DNA of 64,000 nucleotides from Inonotus obliquus (GCA_032164295.1 JAJHTX010000006.1:2046001-2110000), one strand, 5' to 3'. Positions 35,670-46,166 are shown, counted from the stretch's first letter. Translations and numbers: made by a program. Notes: a model not told the origin generated them from the sequence alone.

Positions 35670-37407
35670 TGAATGTGCGAGAACGCGGCCGGTATCAGAA
35701 GTACCGGACGAGGGGGGTACAATTTAGATGCGTTGGGAGGGCCGGTACGTGGCGGTACTAAGTCGTACAGTCACAGACAAGTCGTCAAGAGAGAATAGTA
35801 GGGCCTGGCTGGATTGATGAGTACAGGAGACTATAGGTGACCGCTCAAGAGGAGAGGTATCAGGAGACGATCAATACCGAGACGAATCCATCGATACCGA
35901 GTCGTCTGGTATCCGGTATCACGGTAGAGAGAACGAAGCAGTAGAGAAGGCGAGCTGAGGAGGTGTTTCTGATAGGACTGGTCGTGAGACAAGAGACGAG
36001 GGCGACGAAGACGAGAACGATGACTACCGGTATCGATACCGGTGACTACGAGACAAGACGAACGAACGGGGACTTGAACGAGATGAGCAAAACCCGGACC
36101 TTCACTCTGGAAGTTCCTCTCAGATTAGCTGGTTTGCTACAGTAGAACATGCAGGCTATAAATACCATAATACCGTAGCCATTCAAGATACCAAATGGGG
36201 GGTTTTTACAAGTCGAATCGTACCGTAATCCGGTACAAGAAATGGAACATAAAGTCGAATTGAATGTAAAATTATAATCAGGGGAAACATAAGATGATGA
36301 ATGAATAAGAAGTTTTATCAGGGGGTAGCTAAGAATAGGGTGGGACGAGACAAGAACCCAATGAAAACTCACGACGAGTGATACCGAGGTAGGGCGGCGA
36401 TACCGACGTTGACCATCGCTAAATTAAGGACGTGTCTCAAGCTACCGCATGGGCGCTCCTGGCGATGTCCCTGTCGTAGAAGAAGCACGTCATCCTGATT
36501 TACCTTTGTTCCGGTATCATGATCCGTGCGGCGTCAGTCTGGGCGTCTACCGGTCGATCGGACGGCGTGCTCCGATGTTGACGTGTCGGTACAACCCAAC
36601 CTTGGCAATGGGGTACTCTACCGTTCGGTACCAATCAGTACCCTGGGATCGTCCCTGAGCATCGCTCTAGCCCCTCGATATCGACCGGTACGCGTCGCCT
36701 GACTCGACTGGGCATTGCTTGGCTTCCCCTCCGAGTCGGATCGATGGCCTCCTCCGAGATCGAAGCAGCGTACGGCGGACTTGATTCATTTCCCAACCTT
36801 CCTCTCGACGTAGATCTCCGAGGGCGTGGTCTCGACCTAGCGCACGTTACGAACTCCGGTACCGGAGCGGACCATCGGTATCAACACCGGTATCGTCGGT
36901 ATCGATGCTTGGTGGTTTGGAAGGGCATACCGTCGGACTTGGAGCTTCGATCATGATCCAACTCTTCGCAGCAATGTATGGCAGACCGATCGCAGCTTTG
37001 TGAGCCTTTTCCTCTGGTATGGGCTGTCGAGGGCGTAGTATTGACTAGACGTGGACTGTTAATCGTCGGTATCAGGATGGGTGGACGGTACGGTATCGGT
37101 ATCATCGGTATCGAAGTCTGGTGGTTCGGTACTGTGATGGAAGATGGGCGTAGGGATTGGTGATTCGGTATTGGCGCAGAAGTGGACCAGTTCTCAATCG
37201 TTCTTAGCCTTGTTGAATCGCAGAAGCCTCGTACTTTGTTGGAACTGCAGGCGTAGATAGGACGGCAGAAGTACCGTGGTCTGAAGAGAAGTAAGAAGCG
37301 GTAGAATCGCAGAAGTATTGTTAATTGGAAGAAGCGGTAGAATCGCAGAATTAAGCCCATATCGATCGTAGCCTCCGGTATTACTCTTTAGCGATCTCGC
37401 ACATTTA
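35670..37407. mobile_element. Second, partial member of the CGGTA-rich element family
   Basis: Starts GAATGTGCGAGAACGCGG, a diverged form of the left end at 33704, and the next 100 bp still parallel the first element (ACGAGGGG, GCCGGTACGT, GTACAGTCAC). It ends with the intact right terminal repeat. It contains a short internal duplication near 37290-37350 (AGAAGCGGTAGAATCGCAGAA-like). ORFs here are not conserved. Confidence 0.6.
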
Positions 37408-38040
37408 CCGGTCCCTGGATCGGACGAGTTCAGGAGGTCCCATACGTTATACGCGGGTTTCACGCCGGTAACCAGGCCGGATGCTACCAGATGTAGCGAC
37501 CCAGAACATCATGCCAGTAACCAGGCCGGATGCTGCCGGATGCAGCTGCTCCCTCCAACGTGGCGTATGGGGCCTATCAGCGGGGAGGTAGTGAGGAAGT
37601 GAGGATGCAGTATTAAAAGTAGGGGCGGTGCATTTTTCTTAGGGGATTTGTATTTCACGTCGTCGATGGGGCTTTGGCAGGCATCTCCCGTTGAATCCTG
37701 GGTGCGATAATTGATTTTGAAACAGTCGGCCCTATGAGTTTTTTCCTACTAGGTTGTTTTCTAGCAGGTGCTCAACTATTAGCATAGGGGTTTTTTCTTT
37801 CTTTTTCCCCCACAGTTGTTGTGAAGGGGGGGGGGCTCTTCTACTGAGATTCATTTCTGAAACTTGGGGGGGGGGGGGGGGGGTTCTTCCTTTTAGCAAT
37901 AGTTCATTTTATACCGGAAGCGCGTGCGCCTGGGTACATGTACATGACTTTTCAAGTCATTATTATTTACAAATTATACATTGTTAAGGTACATGTATAT
38001 GGCCACAAGCCATTATTATTTCACAAATGATAGTTGTTAA
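37408..38040 (+). mobile_element. Element B, 3' part with a doubled tail
   Basis: Resumes with CCGGTCCCTGGATCGG, parallel to element A from 30843, then follows A from 32579. A G-run (about 18 nt) occurs near 37867-37884. The tail is present twice: GGTACATGTACATG at 37932-37987 and GGTACATGTATATGGCCAC at 37988-38040. Tail duplication is common in LINE-type insertions. Confidence 0.7.
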
Positions 38041-38066
38041 CACATTGTCCTCTCTCTTTAACCACC

Positions 38067-40298
38067 ATGAGTGATAAGGGCGAGACACAAAGTTTGCGAT
38101 TGGTGACCCGTGAAGGGGTTCAGCGTATACAGGCAGCATTGCAGGGCAAGCAGGCCCCTGCAGTGCCATCGAAATCAGCCATCAGACGGGCGAGTAGGTC
38201 GGGGACGACAGCGCCTGACCTCAACCCCCCTGACCCCGAGTCAATCACTTTGTCGGGCTGGGACGTGCCATCCGCCCAACATATCGATACAGAAGTTGCA
38301 GATGCAGCACAGAATGTACTGGGCAAGCGCCTGGTGGGCTCTGATTTGGAATCGGTGAAGAAGAAGACGTGGGATGAGCAGATGGAGGTGGAGAGCGTTT
38401 TCGACGCACAGGCAGCGTACGCCTGCTCGTATGACTACGTGGGGGAGACGATGTCTTGGATAGAATCGGAACTGAAAAACCCCGAGTTAGTGGACCCGGC
38501 TGAGTCATTCGGATCGCAACCCAGATCGGCGGAGCACAATTATGTACAGCTGGGCTACTCAATGGGTAAAGTCACAGCAATGCTGTTTTCGGCGATATCA
38601 CAGGCTCATGAGGACAGGCCTTTCGCTAAGGGCGACTTTATGGACTTATATGAATCGGCTTTTTACAAAGGCTACAGTAAGGAAGCCCTATTCCCAGGAT
38701 CGTTCGAGGACGGCCTATGCTATTTGGCGGCTGAATGCGCCTTGATGCCAGATGTATACCCGATCCAAGATAAGGACACAGATCCGTTTCTTTATACCAT
38801 CCTCGACCGTCTTAACCAGATAGGCATAGAACAGGTGTCGGCTAGCAATTTAGCTATGAGGGCGGCTGATGTCGCGAAGCAGCAGATGGCCGAGTTTGGC
38901 GAAAGGTTGAAGAAATTGGAACAGGGACGTTTGCCGAGTCCCACCCACCAGACGGCCATAAGGGGCCCCGGTCTTAACCAGGGTCTCCAGGCATCTCAGT
39001 GGGCACAACCATCCGCTGAGCAGGGAGCTGCCCCAGATGGAGGAATGTATAAAGCTCCCCAGGAAGTAGCCCCTAGGTAACGACCGAGTGGGCAGGTAGT
39101 AGCCCCCGGTGCGCAGGCTACACATAATACTACCCTCCAACAGGGCCCCCAACCCAAGCCGCAAGACAAGGGCAAGGGCAAACAAATCCCACAAGGCAAG
39201 GTGATTGAGGTTATCGACGTAGATGCGATCAACTCATCCAATGAAGCCAAAGGCATCCCGGACCAGTACATCCGCTATGTTCCGGCCCCTGCCCCACAAG
39301 CGTTCGTCCAAGTCACAAAGAAGAATGCGGCTTCCCACTCTTATGCGCAGGCGGCGAAGGCTCCGGCGGTTAAGAAGGCGCCTCCGAAGAAAAAGTCCAT
39401 CACTATCAACCAGGCCCGCCAGAACAAGGCTAAGGTCGCATCGATGCTCGGCTTTGCCATTAAACCACGCCCGACGCTATCCAGAGAGGAGATGTTTATC
39501 GTGGCTAGGTCCGCCAAACCGGTGCCGCACAAAGGCATGGCTATCACGCTCTGCAAGGGCCAATGGAACATGAAGGGCGACTTCATCATAGAGGTGGATG
39601 CGCGCCCAGACACCGCGGAGTACGGCCCGATGTGGGCGGAAGAGATGCAGAAGAAGCTCAGGGTTACGTTAGACGCAATGACATCGGTGGAGGTTGTTCC
39701 GTTTGTGGAAAACTTCCAATTCATCGTCCTGGGGTTCCCGATTATCAACCCAACGACTCGGCAGATGCATACTCCGATCGAAATAGCGGAGGAATTGCAG
39801 TTGTCTAACCCAGTCTTCATTGAGTTTCTGTTCACCGAGGCTCCGCGGTTTGCAGGTCAGGAGGCCTTCCTTCGAGGCTTGGTGACTAAGAATCCTAAGG
39901 CTACCGCATCCGTGATAGTAGCAGTGTCGCACCCACTCAAGGCGAGGGAGGCGATTTTCCACAACAATGGCGTTGTCAAACGGGCGATCCGCTACTATGG
40001 CCACTTCCAATACGCGATTGAACAGAGGGTGCGGTCGGGTCCTAGGCAATGCTGCAAATGCTCGTGCTTCCGCCACAGTGACCAGGACTGCATCAAGATG
40101 TTCTGGTGCGTGCGATGCGCAGAACTGCACCAAATGGAGATGTGCGAAAAGAAGTGCGACACCTGCGCCGATGCAAACGTCTGCAAACACGTCATCAAGT
40201 GCGCCAACTGCCAAGGCCCGCATCGAGCGGACGCCCAACACTGCCTGAGACGTCCTCAGAGTAACACTCCGCGTTCAGGTTCTCCGCCCACATACTAA
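38067..40298 (+). pseudogene. LINE ORF1 (gag-like, zinc knuckles) with one nonsense codon
   Basis: Start at ACCACCATGA (MSDKGETQSLRLVTREG). The frame runs to TAA at 39078-39080 and continues in the same frame without any shift to the stop at 40296-40298, about 740 codons in all. The TAA is explained by one C-to-T change from CAA. The C-terminal region carries three zinc knuckles: CCKCSCFRHSDQDC (CX2CX4HX4C), CVRCAELHQMEMC and CANCQGPHRADAQHC. LINE ORF1 proteins of this type bind the element RNA. The N-terminal half is rich in Gln, Pro and charged residues. The stop overlaps the ORF2 start as TAATG. Confidence 0.88.
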
Positions 40299-40841
40299 TG
40301 AAGGGTGAACTTAAATTCATATCTTATAACGCTGGTCGTTCGCGCATGGCTCTATTTATGGCTCAACACAAGTTTCAACAACAGGTGTTGTCGGCTTGGG
40401 ATTTGGATGTCTGGAGCATCCAGGAGGTTCCGCACTCAACAGTAGGTTTGGCGTGGAACACAGGAGAATGGGAGGTTGTGGATATGGGTGCTCCACTTTT
40501 TGATGGCCACACAATAGTTATGGCTAGTGGACAGGACCCATGGGTAGCTGTAGCAGTTCCGAATGGGGTCCGATGGTCCCAACACATAGACGTCCTGCCA
40601 TCGACAATAGTACACGTCGAACTTCACTTAGAGGAAGGGGACATCCATGTTTTCTTGGTGTATTGTCCACATACTACACACAATACCACTTGGAACGCAA
40701 TGGTGAGGTGCTTTCAACAGGGCTTCCCGGTGCGGACGGTGATTGGAGCGGACCTAAATGTGGCAGGCAGATGGTCGAATTACCCATCGTCAAGAACTAC
40801 AAGCCATCTGGAGTGCGGAGCTTTCTTCGAATCATGGCTAG

Positions 40842-41388
40842 TGTTACGCTTTGTGCAGTCAGAGACGTCGACGGGCAAGAAGGCGAGCTACCACTATAAT
40901 CACAAAAGACCGAAGTCTGTGACGTAGGTGATAGTACTAAATTAGAACGTCTATCTAATATACAGGTATCATACGACTTACCTGCGACATAGGTGATAGT
41001 ACTAAAACAAGAGAGTGGGGAATCCCTAGCTCTCCAGTTCAGCCTTATATACACTTTGATTGCGGGTAAGTTCTACTCTAAATAGGTGCTGACTAGCAGC
41101 AAGTGAATATGAACAAACAAACAACGGGGCCTGACGAGTCAGCAAGAATGAGTAAAGATGAGTAAGCGTTGTCGGGTTAAACGGAAAGAAGAATAATGAG
41201 TCAGCAAGAATGAGTAATAATAGAATGGGAAAAAGAATGAAAGGGAGTGGCGGGATAAAGTTGTTATAGATTGTAATTAGCTAAGCCTGTATGTATTAAG
41301 TAAGGAATGTGGTTGAAAGAATGTAAATATGCATTGACGAAAAAAGAAAGAAAGGCCATTTGAGGAAACAGAAAAAGGTGTTGTAACA
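40842..41388 (+). mobile_element. Solo LTR (547 bp) inside LINE ORF2
   Basis: Starts TGTTAC and ends GTAACA, a perfect 6 bp terminal inverted repeat with TG and CA ends. It is flanked by the 5 bp duplication GCTAG (40837-40841 and 41389-41393). Taking it out with one GCTAG joins TGG CTA G to AG GAT TTC in the correct ORF2 frame, which proves the borders. Internally, GTGATAGTACTAAA occurs twice (near 40927 and 40991) and a TATA box lies at 41045-41053. No coding content. Its parent LTR retrotransposon is not in the window. Confidence 0.93.
41045..41053 (+). promoter_or_regulatory. TATA box in the solo LTR
   Basis: TTATATACA about 200 bp into the LTR, the expected place for the U3 promoter; it sets the LTR orientation as plus. 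Confidence 0.5.
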
Positions 41389-44300
41389 GCTAGAGGATTT
41401 CCCGGATATGGCATGCGCCGATGATCCGAGGGCGATCACATGCCACGGTGCAGTTGACGGAAGGGGCACTCACCCTGATGTCATGTTCTTTACCCCGAAC
41501 ATGTTGCCGGATCTCCGACAATCTTGGCGCGCTGTCAGGAACACCGGTGTCCTGGGACAGCACAAAGTATTGATCGCAGATTTCTCGGGCTGGTATAACC
41601 GGGCGAGTTTGGTTCAAATGGGCATCCCTAATGACAAAGCAGAGATCTGGGCAGCCAAGCTGGAATACTTGGTCCCGGCAACCTTCTGGCATCAGGCGTT
41701 TAGAGACAAGGAAGCGGTGGCGGCATGGGTGTCACGGCTGTGGATAAGCACGGAGCAGGCTACTAGAGCCCTGGTTTACGAAACCACGTCGCAGAAGAAG
41801 GAGCGATGGTGGGATGAAGAGTGCGATAGACGAGTGAGGGAAGGCGCTCCAGATCTCCTGTACTGGCTACGGGACAGAAGAGAGAAATGGTTTCGCAAGC
41901 GGCGAGAGGAGGCGGGTAACGCATCACCATGGTCATATCACAGAGTGGGTCTACCATGTAGGAAAGTCAATATCCCGTCTCTAACAACACCCTTCCTAGC
42001 AGTTAGACACGTCGAGATAGCCCAAGCATTTCAACAACACTACTTCCCGGAGAGAAGAGATCACCCGGAGGCGGTTTACCTCCACTCAGTGGGAACGCAG
42101 CGGGACATCACGGAGAGCGAAGTGTTGATCGCACTAGGAGGCATGCCGACTAACAGTGCGCCAGGCCCGTTGGGCATGACTTATCATGCGGTGGAGAGAG
42201 TGGTTCGATGGCACATTGACTGCTTCACTTGTTTGTTCAACGAGATGCTACGCACGGAGTGCTACCCTAAGGAGTTTAAGAAGTCGGTGGTGGCAATGGT
42301 GTGCAAGCCTAAGCCATACCCACTTAACACACCGAGGGCATACCGGCCCATCTGCGTGGAAAAAGTTCTCGCGAAGCTCTTCGAGAGGGTCATTGCGGCT
42401 TGCCTGCAAGAGTTACTACACCGGAGCCCGCTGTTCGACAAAAGGCAGTTCGGGGGAAGAAAGGGTGCTTCGGTCATGACAGCGTGGCACACACTCCTGG
42501 AAGCGTCTTGGGAGGAAGAAGACATGTATACGATGGTTGGCTTCGACATACAGGGCTTCTTCGATAGCATTAGACCGGAGACCCTTTGACAAAGTCTAGA
42601 TGAGTTGGGAGTCCCACAAGCGTGGAACAACACGATAGCCCGCTTCATGGAGGACAGGTCCATCGCCTTTTCCTTCAACAGTCAACGATCCCAATGGTTC
42701 GTCAAGGCGAACGTTGGTGTCCCACAAGGTTCACCCATGTCACCAGTCTTAGCGAACATAGCGGCAAACTTAGTTATTCGCCATCTGGACTGGACACTGT
42801 TCTTCTACATGGACGACGGCTTGTTGCTCACGAAAGGGAGGAACACATACGAACTGCTCCGCGCAACTCAAGCTGGCCTGAGGGAGGTGGATGAGGCGCT
42901 GACAGGCATCGGGTTGCACATAGACATAACTTCGATCCAGAGCATTGTCAAGGGAAGGGGAGGACGGATAGTCGGCGCTCCTTTGAACGTCAGAGGCACG
43001 CAGGTAGAATGGTCCGGTCAGGTGTTGAAATGGCTGGGTATAGAGATGTTGAGAATGGGGAGCTTTGCACCCCATGTCACGTCCAGGATCAACGCTGCAA
43101 AACATACGTGGAGCGCGCTGCGATGGATGACAAACCAGACAGCGGGTGCGAGGCTTAAAACGATGCGGCGATATTACCAGAATGTCCTGGTCCCAGTAAT
43201 GGCATGGGGGGCGCCTATCTGGATGACTAAGCAAACGGACATGGCGGCACAGTTCGAAGCGATACACAGGCGCACGCTTATGGACATGGGCGCTTGGCTC
43301 CCATTCACAAGGACGGACATCATGGAGGTGCTTGCAGGCATTCCCCCCATAGTCCTCACGATGGCGTACACGGCAGAAACCCAGAACACGAGGATTGAGG
43401 CGAGCAGACTGGGATCCCCGCCGGTTAGAATGGAATATTGGCGGAGTATAGTTCGACGACCCATTATTCCTATTACTCATTTCCCAAGTCCAGCACACCG
43501 CTCGATGTGGCACCGGGCTATGGCACAAATCCTGGATTACCAGGCAAGGGAGCAGGGACCTAAGGTATGGGTCTACTCGACGGAAAGGCTGAGACAGGTG
43601 GAAGTATGGTCGGATAGCGGCAATGGCCTCTTGGAGAAGCAGGTCGCATATAGGGCTGTAGAAGACTTGGATTCCTTTTCTTTGATCTTGGTTTCCTTGT
43701 CCAAATTTATGTTTCAATTTTTGACTCATCCTTTTACTGATGTTCATTTCATTCCGATACGTATTTTCGTTTCAGTAGAATTCCGTGCGGACCTTCTGTC
43801 CCCAGAACCCGCGGTTCAGGCGATTATCGAGCAGTTTACTAGCGCGATGAGTCAGTCTAGGGCCTGGTTTTCTTTTCAAGTTCTTCCTTCTCGCATTTTT
43901 CCCGTCAAACCACCTTTAGAGGATGACGAGTTTGTTTTGTTTCCAGCTGCGTCGGTCGACGGGGTGAAGGCTTCCGCGCGAGCAGACATGGTCACGGCAT
44001 GGAAGGAAACTCTGGTCGCGGTGCATACAGTGTCTTACCATACGATTGAGACGCCATCTCAGAGGCGACTCATCCAAAACCCACGTCCCATTCCTATACA
44101 CGTTACACATACTAACATGTCACAAGTGGGAGAAACTACTGCCCTTCGGCTCCTTGCAGGGGTCCCCGTGGTAGGAGAATTTCTGTCAAGGCTCGGAGCT
44201 ACAAATGCGGACTGCCCGTCTTGCGACGCCCTTGATATGGTTAGGCACTGCCTCCTCGGCTGTCCACGAAGCAGGGGACTCTTCCCTCTCGCCCAGACTC

Positions 44301-44667
44301 TGGACTGGTTCCACCGGTTCAACAACATTCTCTCTTCGATCGACCGATTAATCAAAGTGTTCCAGCCGCCTTAAAGCAGGGTTTTGTTTACATCCGTTTG
44401 CGGGTGATGTTTCTTTTTCCCGGCTTAACCTTTGGGCTATGAGCAGGGCGGAAGCTCCACTTCTCCAGGTTTCTTTCTGAAATATGGGAGGCACTCCGCT
44501 TCTCCAGGTTTCTTTGAAATATGGGAGGTAATGCTTTAATTTTGTTTAAGAAGTTCCTTTTAGTTTAGAATAGTTTTATAAACCGGAAGCACTCGCGCCC
44601 GGGTACATGTATATGGCCACAAGCCATTATTATTTCACAAATGATATTTTGTTATCACATTGTCCTC

Positions 44668-45452
44668 ACGGACTCACGGAAGGCAGTGAATTTGAAGGCT
44701 CGTTCGGGCTTGCCTCCTTCTACTGCGTGCTGAGTTACCTACGGCAGGTGGTGTACTGTTTCCGATTAAATTATGAAGGTTTTTTTATTCTTCATTGGAA
44801 ATGACGTCCAGAGCTTACTTCATGCACCTTCACATTTTGTAAAAAAGCGACGGGTAGCTCCGGTGCTTCTAGAGCAGAGGACGTGAGGATATTGCTTGCA
44901 GTTCTCCAGGCCTGCAGCCCAAGAGGAATGGTAGCAACGCAAATGGGCGAGTGAACGGTGAATGTACGAGGAAACACTCTTGGACTACTGCTCTCAAGGA
45001 GAAAAGAGAATAAATTACGCACATTTCTAGTCCCTCAAAGGCTCAAACGTTTCTCGAAACTGTCCTACTCCTTCGTCGGAATACCCTTCGTCGGAAACCT
45101 ACATTCCATTCTATCAACAAAATCTCCTCGTTCTTGAGAAGATCTTCTGGAGCCTTAATGTCTCGTCTGCTCTCACGCAACATTCGAATGCAATTGTCGT
45201 TTCTTGTTGCCATGAGGGATCGGGTAATTAACCACGTTCAAATTCTAGAGATGTCGCTGTCTACCATGAACCCAGCATAAACACAATGCGAACTTCTCCT
45301 CCAAATCCAATACGGCATTCTAATTGAGCCCAGGGTGAGGCTGGAGAGTATGGCTGGCCGCTGGGCTGGCTTTATGGCAGTAGACGCTTTAAACGATCGC
45401 TCTAGCCAGATGTCGGCACTAATCTGCTTTGATTTTCCCGTCAACGTACACG
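44668..45452. other. Intergenic region right of the transposon island
   Basis: About 0.8 kb from the LINE target duplication to the next gene. No gene or repeat is recognised; ORFs at 44607-45022 and 45238-45444 lack motifs. Confidence 0.5.
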
Positions 45453-46166
45453 ATGTTTTCCCGAGAACGACTACAAGGAGTTAACGTGCCTCTTGCCATC
45501 GCTTTCTTGGGGTGCGTCTAGTTTTTTTGTTCAAAGCCTCAGAGCACCCCGGAGGTCTGCCGCTGAGACATGGATACCACTCCCCTCGTCTCATCTTAAA
45601 AGAAATAAAGACGGCTGACAACCTGCTTATATTACAGTGCCCTATTCCTATTCCTCCGCGCATTGAGTGGAGTGGGCTATGTCGAACCGTTTTCCGAGCA
45701 AGAAGCATCAGCATCGCCGACAGCGACGTTGCCGCTAAACTACTCCCATCTGACGAACGCGTCTCTTGACATGCATGACCTTGGATATGCAGGGTTTGCG
45801 GAGCACTGGGCGAACTTCAAGGAGGCGTTCTTGTCATGTCCACCAATCGACGCGACCGAAAGGCAGACCAAAGACGAAGTTCGAAGGCTGATCGCCGTTA
45901 CGAATCAAACCGCAGTGGAGGATGAAACCGCGACGAATCCGGACTTGGAGTCGAGTTCGGCGTTGACCTCAGGCGCAGACTCGCGTGCCAAAATGAGCGT
46001 CTTGAAATCGACAGATTTGACTGTGGCTATGCGGATGCCTATGCGAACGAGCGTCGGATGCCTCAAGTCCCATCTTGGGAGTAAGATTGGGCTCTTCGTG
46101 TCGAAAAAGCTCGAGGTCAAGCAAGAAGAACGAAATTTCGGGGTTTCTTTCATTGGTAAAGAATGA
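45453..46166 (+). CDS. Small membrane-anchored protein, paralogue of the 26.5 kb gene
   Basis: Not recognised by function. Exon 1 (from 45453, MFSRERLQGVNVPLAIAFLG) and exon 2 (from about 45639) join inside the hydrophobic stretch, as in the 26501 gene, giving VPLAIAFLGALFLFLRALSG. Shared blocks: RALSGVGYVEP, PLNYSHL, LGYAGFAEHWANFKEAFLSC, VGCLKSHLGSKIGL and a C-terminal VKQEERNFGVSF. The middle differs and is shorter. Conservation of blocks against divergent linkers supports selection on a protein. The first ATG could lie further upstream. Confidence 0.68.

Larger units (their letters stand above)
33704..37407. mobile_element. 3.7 kb composite inverted-repeat element with CCGG flanks
   Basis: Ends are a perfect 16 bp inverted repeat: TAAATGTGCGAGATCG at 33704-33719 and its reverse complement at 37392-37407. 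CCGG flanks both sides (33700-33703 and 37408-37411). Element A has the unoccupied site (ACTCCAGTCCACGGATCG), which confirms the borders. The body is packed with CGGTA/TACCG motifs in both orientations and has no credible protein, so it is non-autonomous. A second copy of the terminal motif (AATGTGCGAGAACGCGG) lies internally at 35672, suggesting two related elements joined head to tail. Confidence 0.8.
40298..44374 (+). pseudogene. LINE ORF2 (endonuclease and reverse transcriptase), broken
   Basis: Begins at the ATG inside TAATG. The N-terminal APE-type endonuclease shows FISYNAGRSRM, WSIQEVPHS (catalytic Glu) and GADLN; it is interrupted by a solo LTR at 40842-41388 and continues with THPDVMFFTPNM and GQHKVLIADF (catalytic His region). 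The reverse transcriptase has NTPRAYRPICVEKVLAKLFE, motif A GFDIQGFFDSI, motif B GVPQGSPMSPVLANI and motif C FYMDDG. TGA at 42587-42589 lies just after motif A, in frame, and fits CGA to TGA. The C-terminus has CPSCDALDMVRHCLLGC, a CX2CX7HX4C motif common in LINEs. Product would be about 1,170 residues. A T-rich in-frame stretch lies at 43670-43790. Confidence 0.9.
38053..44655 (+). mobile_element. Full-length two-ORF LINE (Tad-like), inactive
   Basis: Flanked by the 12 bp direct repeat CACATTGTCCTC (38041-38052 and 44656-44667), the target-site duplication. Layout: short leader, ORF1 with three zinc knuckles, ORF2 with AP-endonuclease, reverse transcriptase and C-terminal zinc motif, then a 3' UTR ending CCACAAGCCATTATTATTT rather than poly(A). 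About 6.6 kb including a 547 bp solo LTR. Two nonsense codons and the LTR make it defective, but both frames are otherwise open, so it is young. Tad-like placement is by layout only. Confidence 0.9.
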
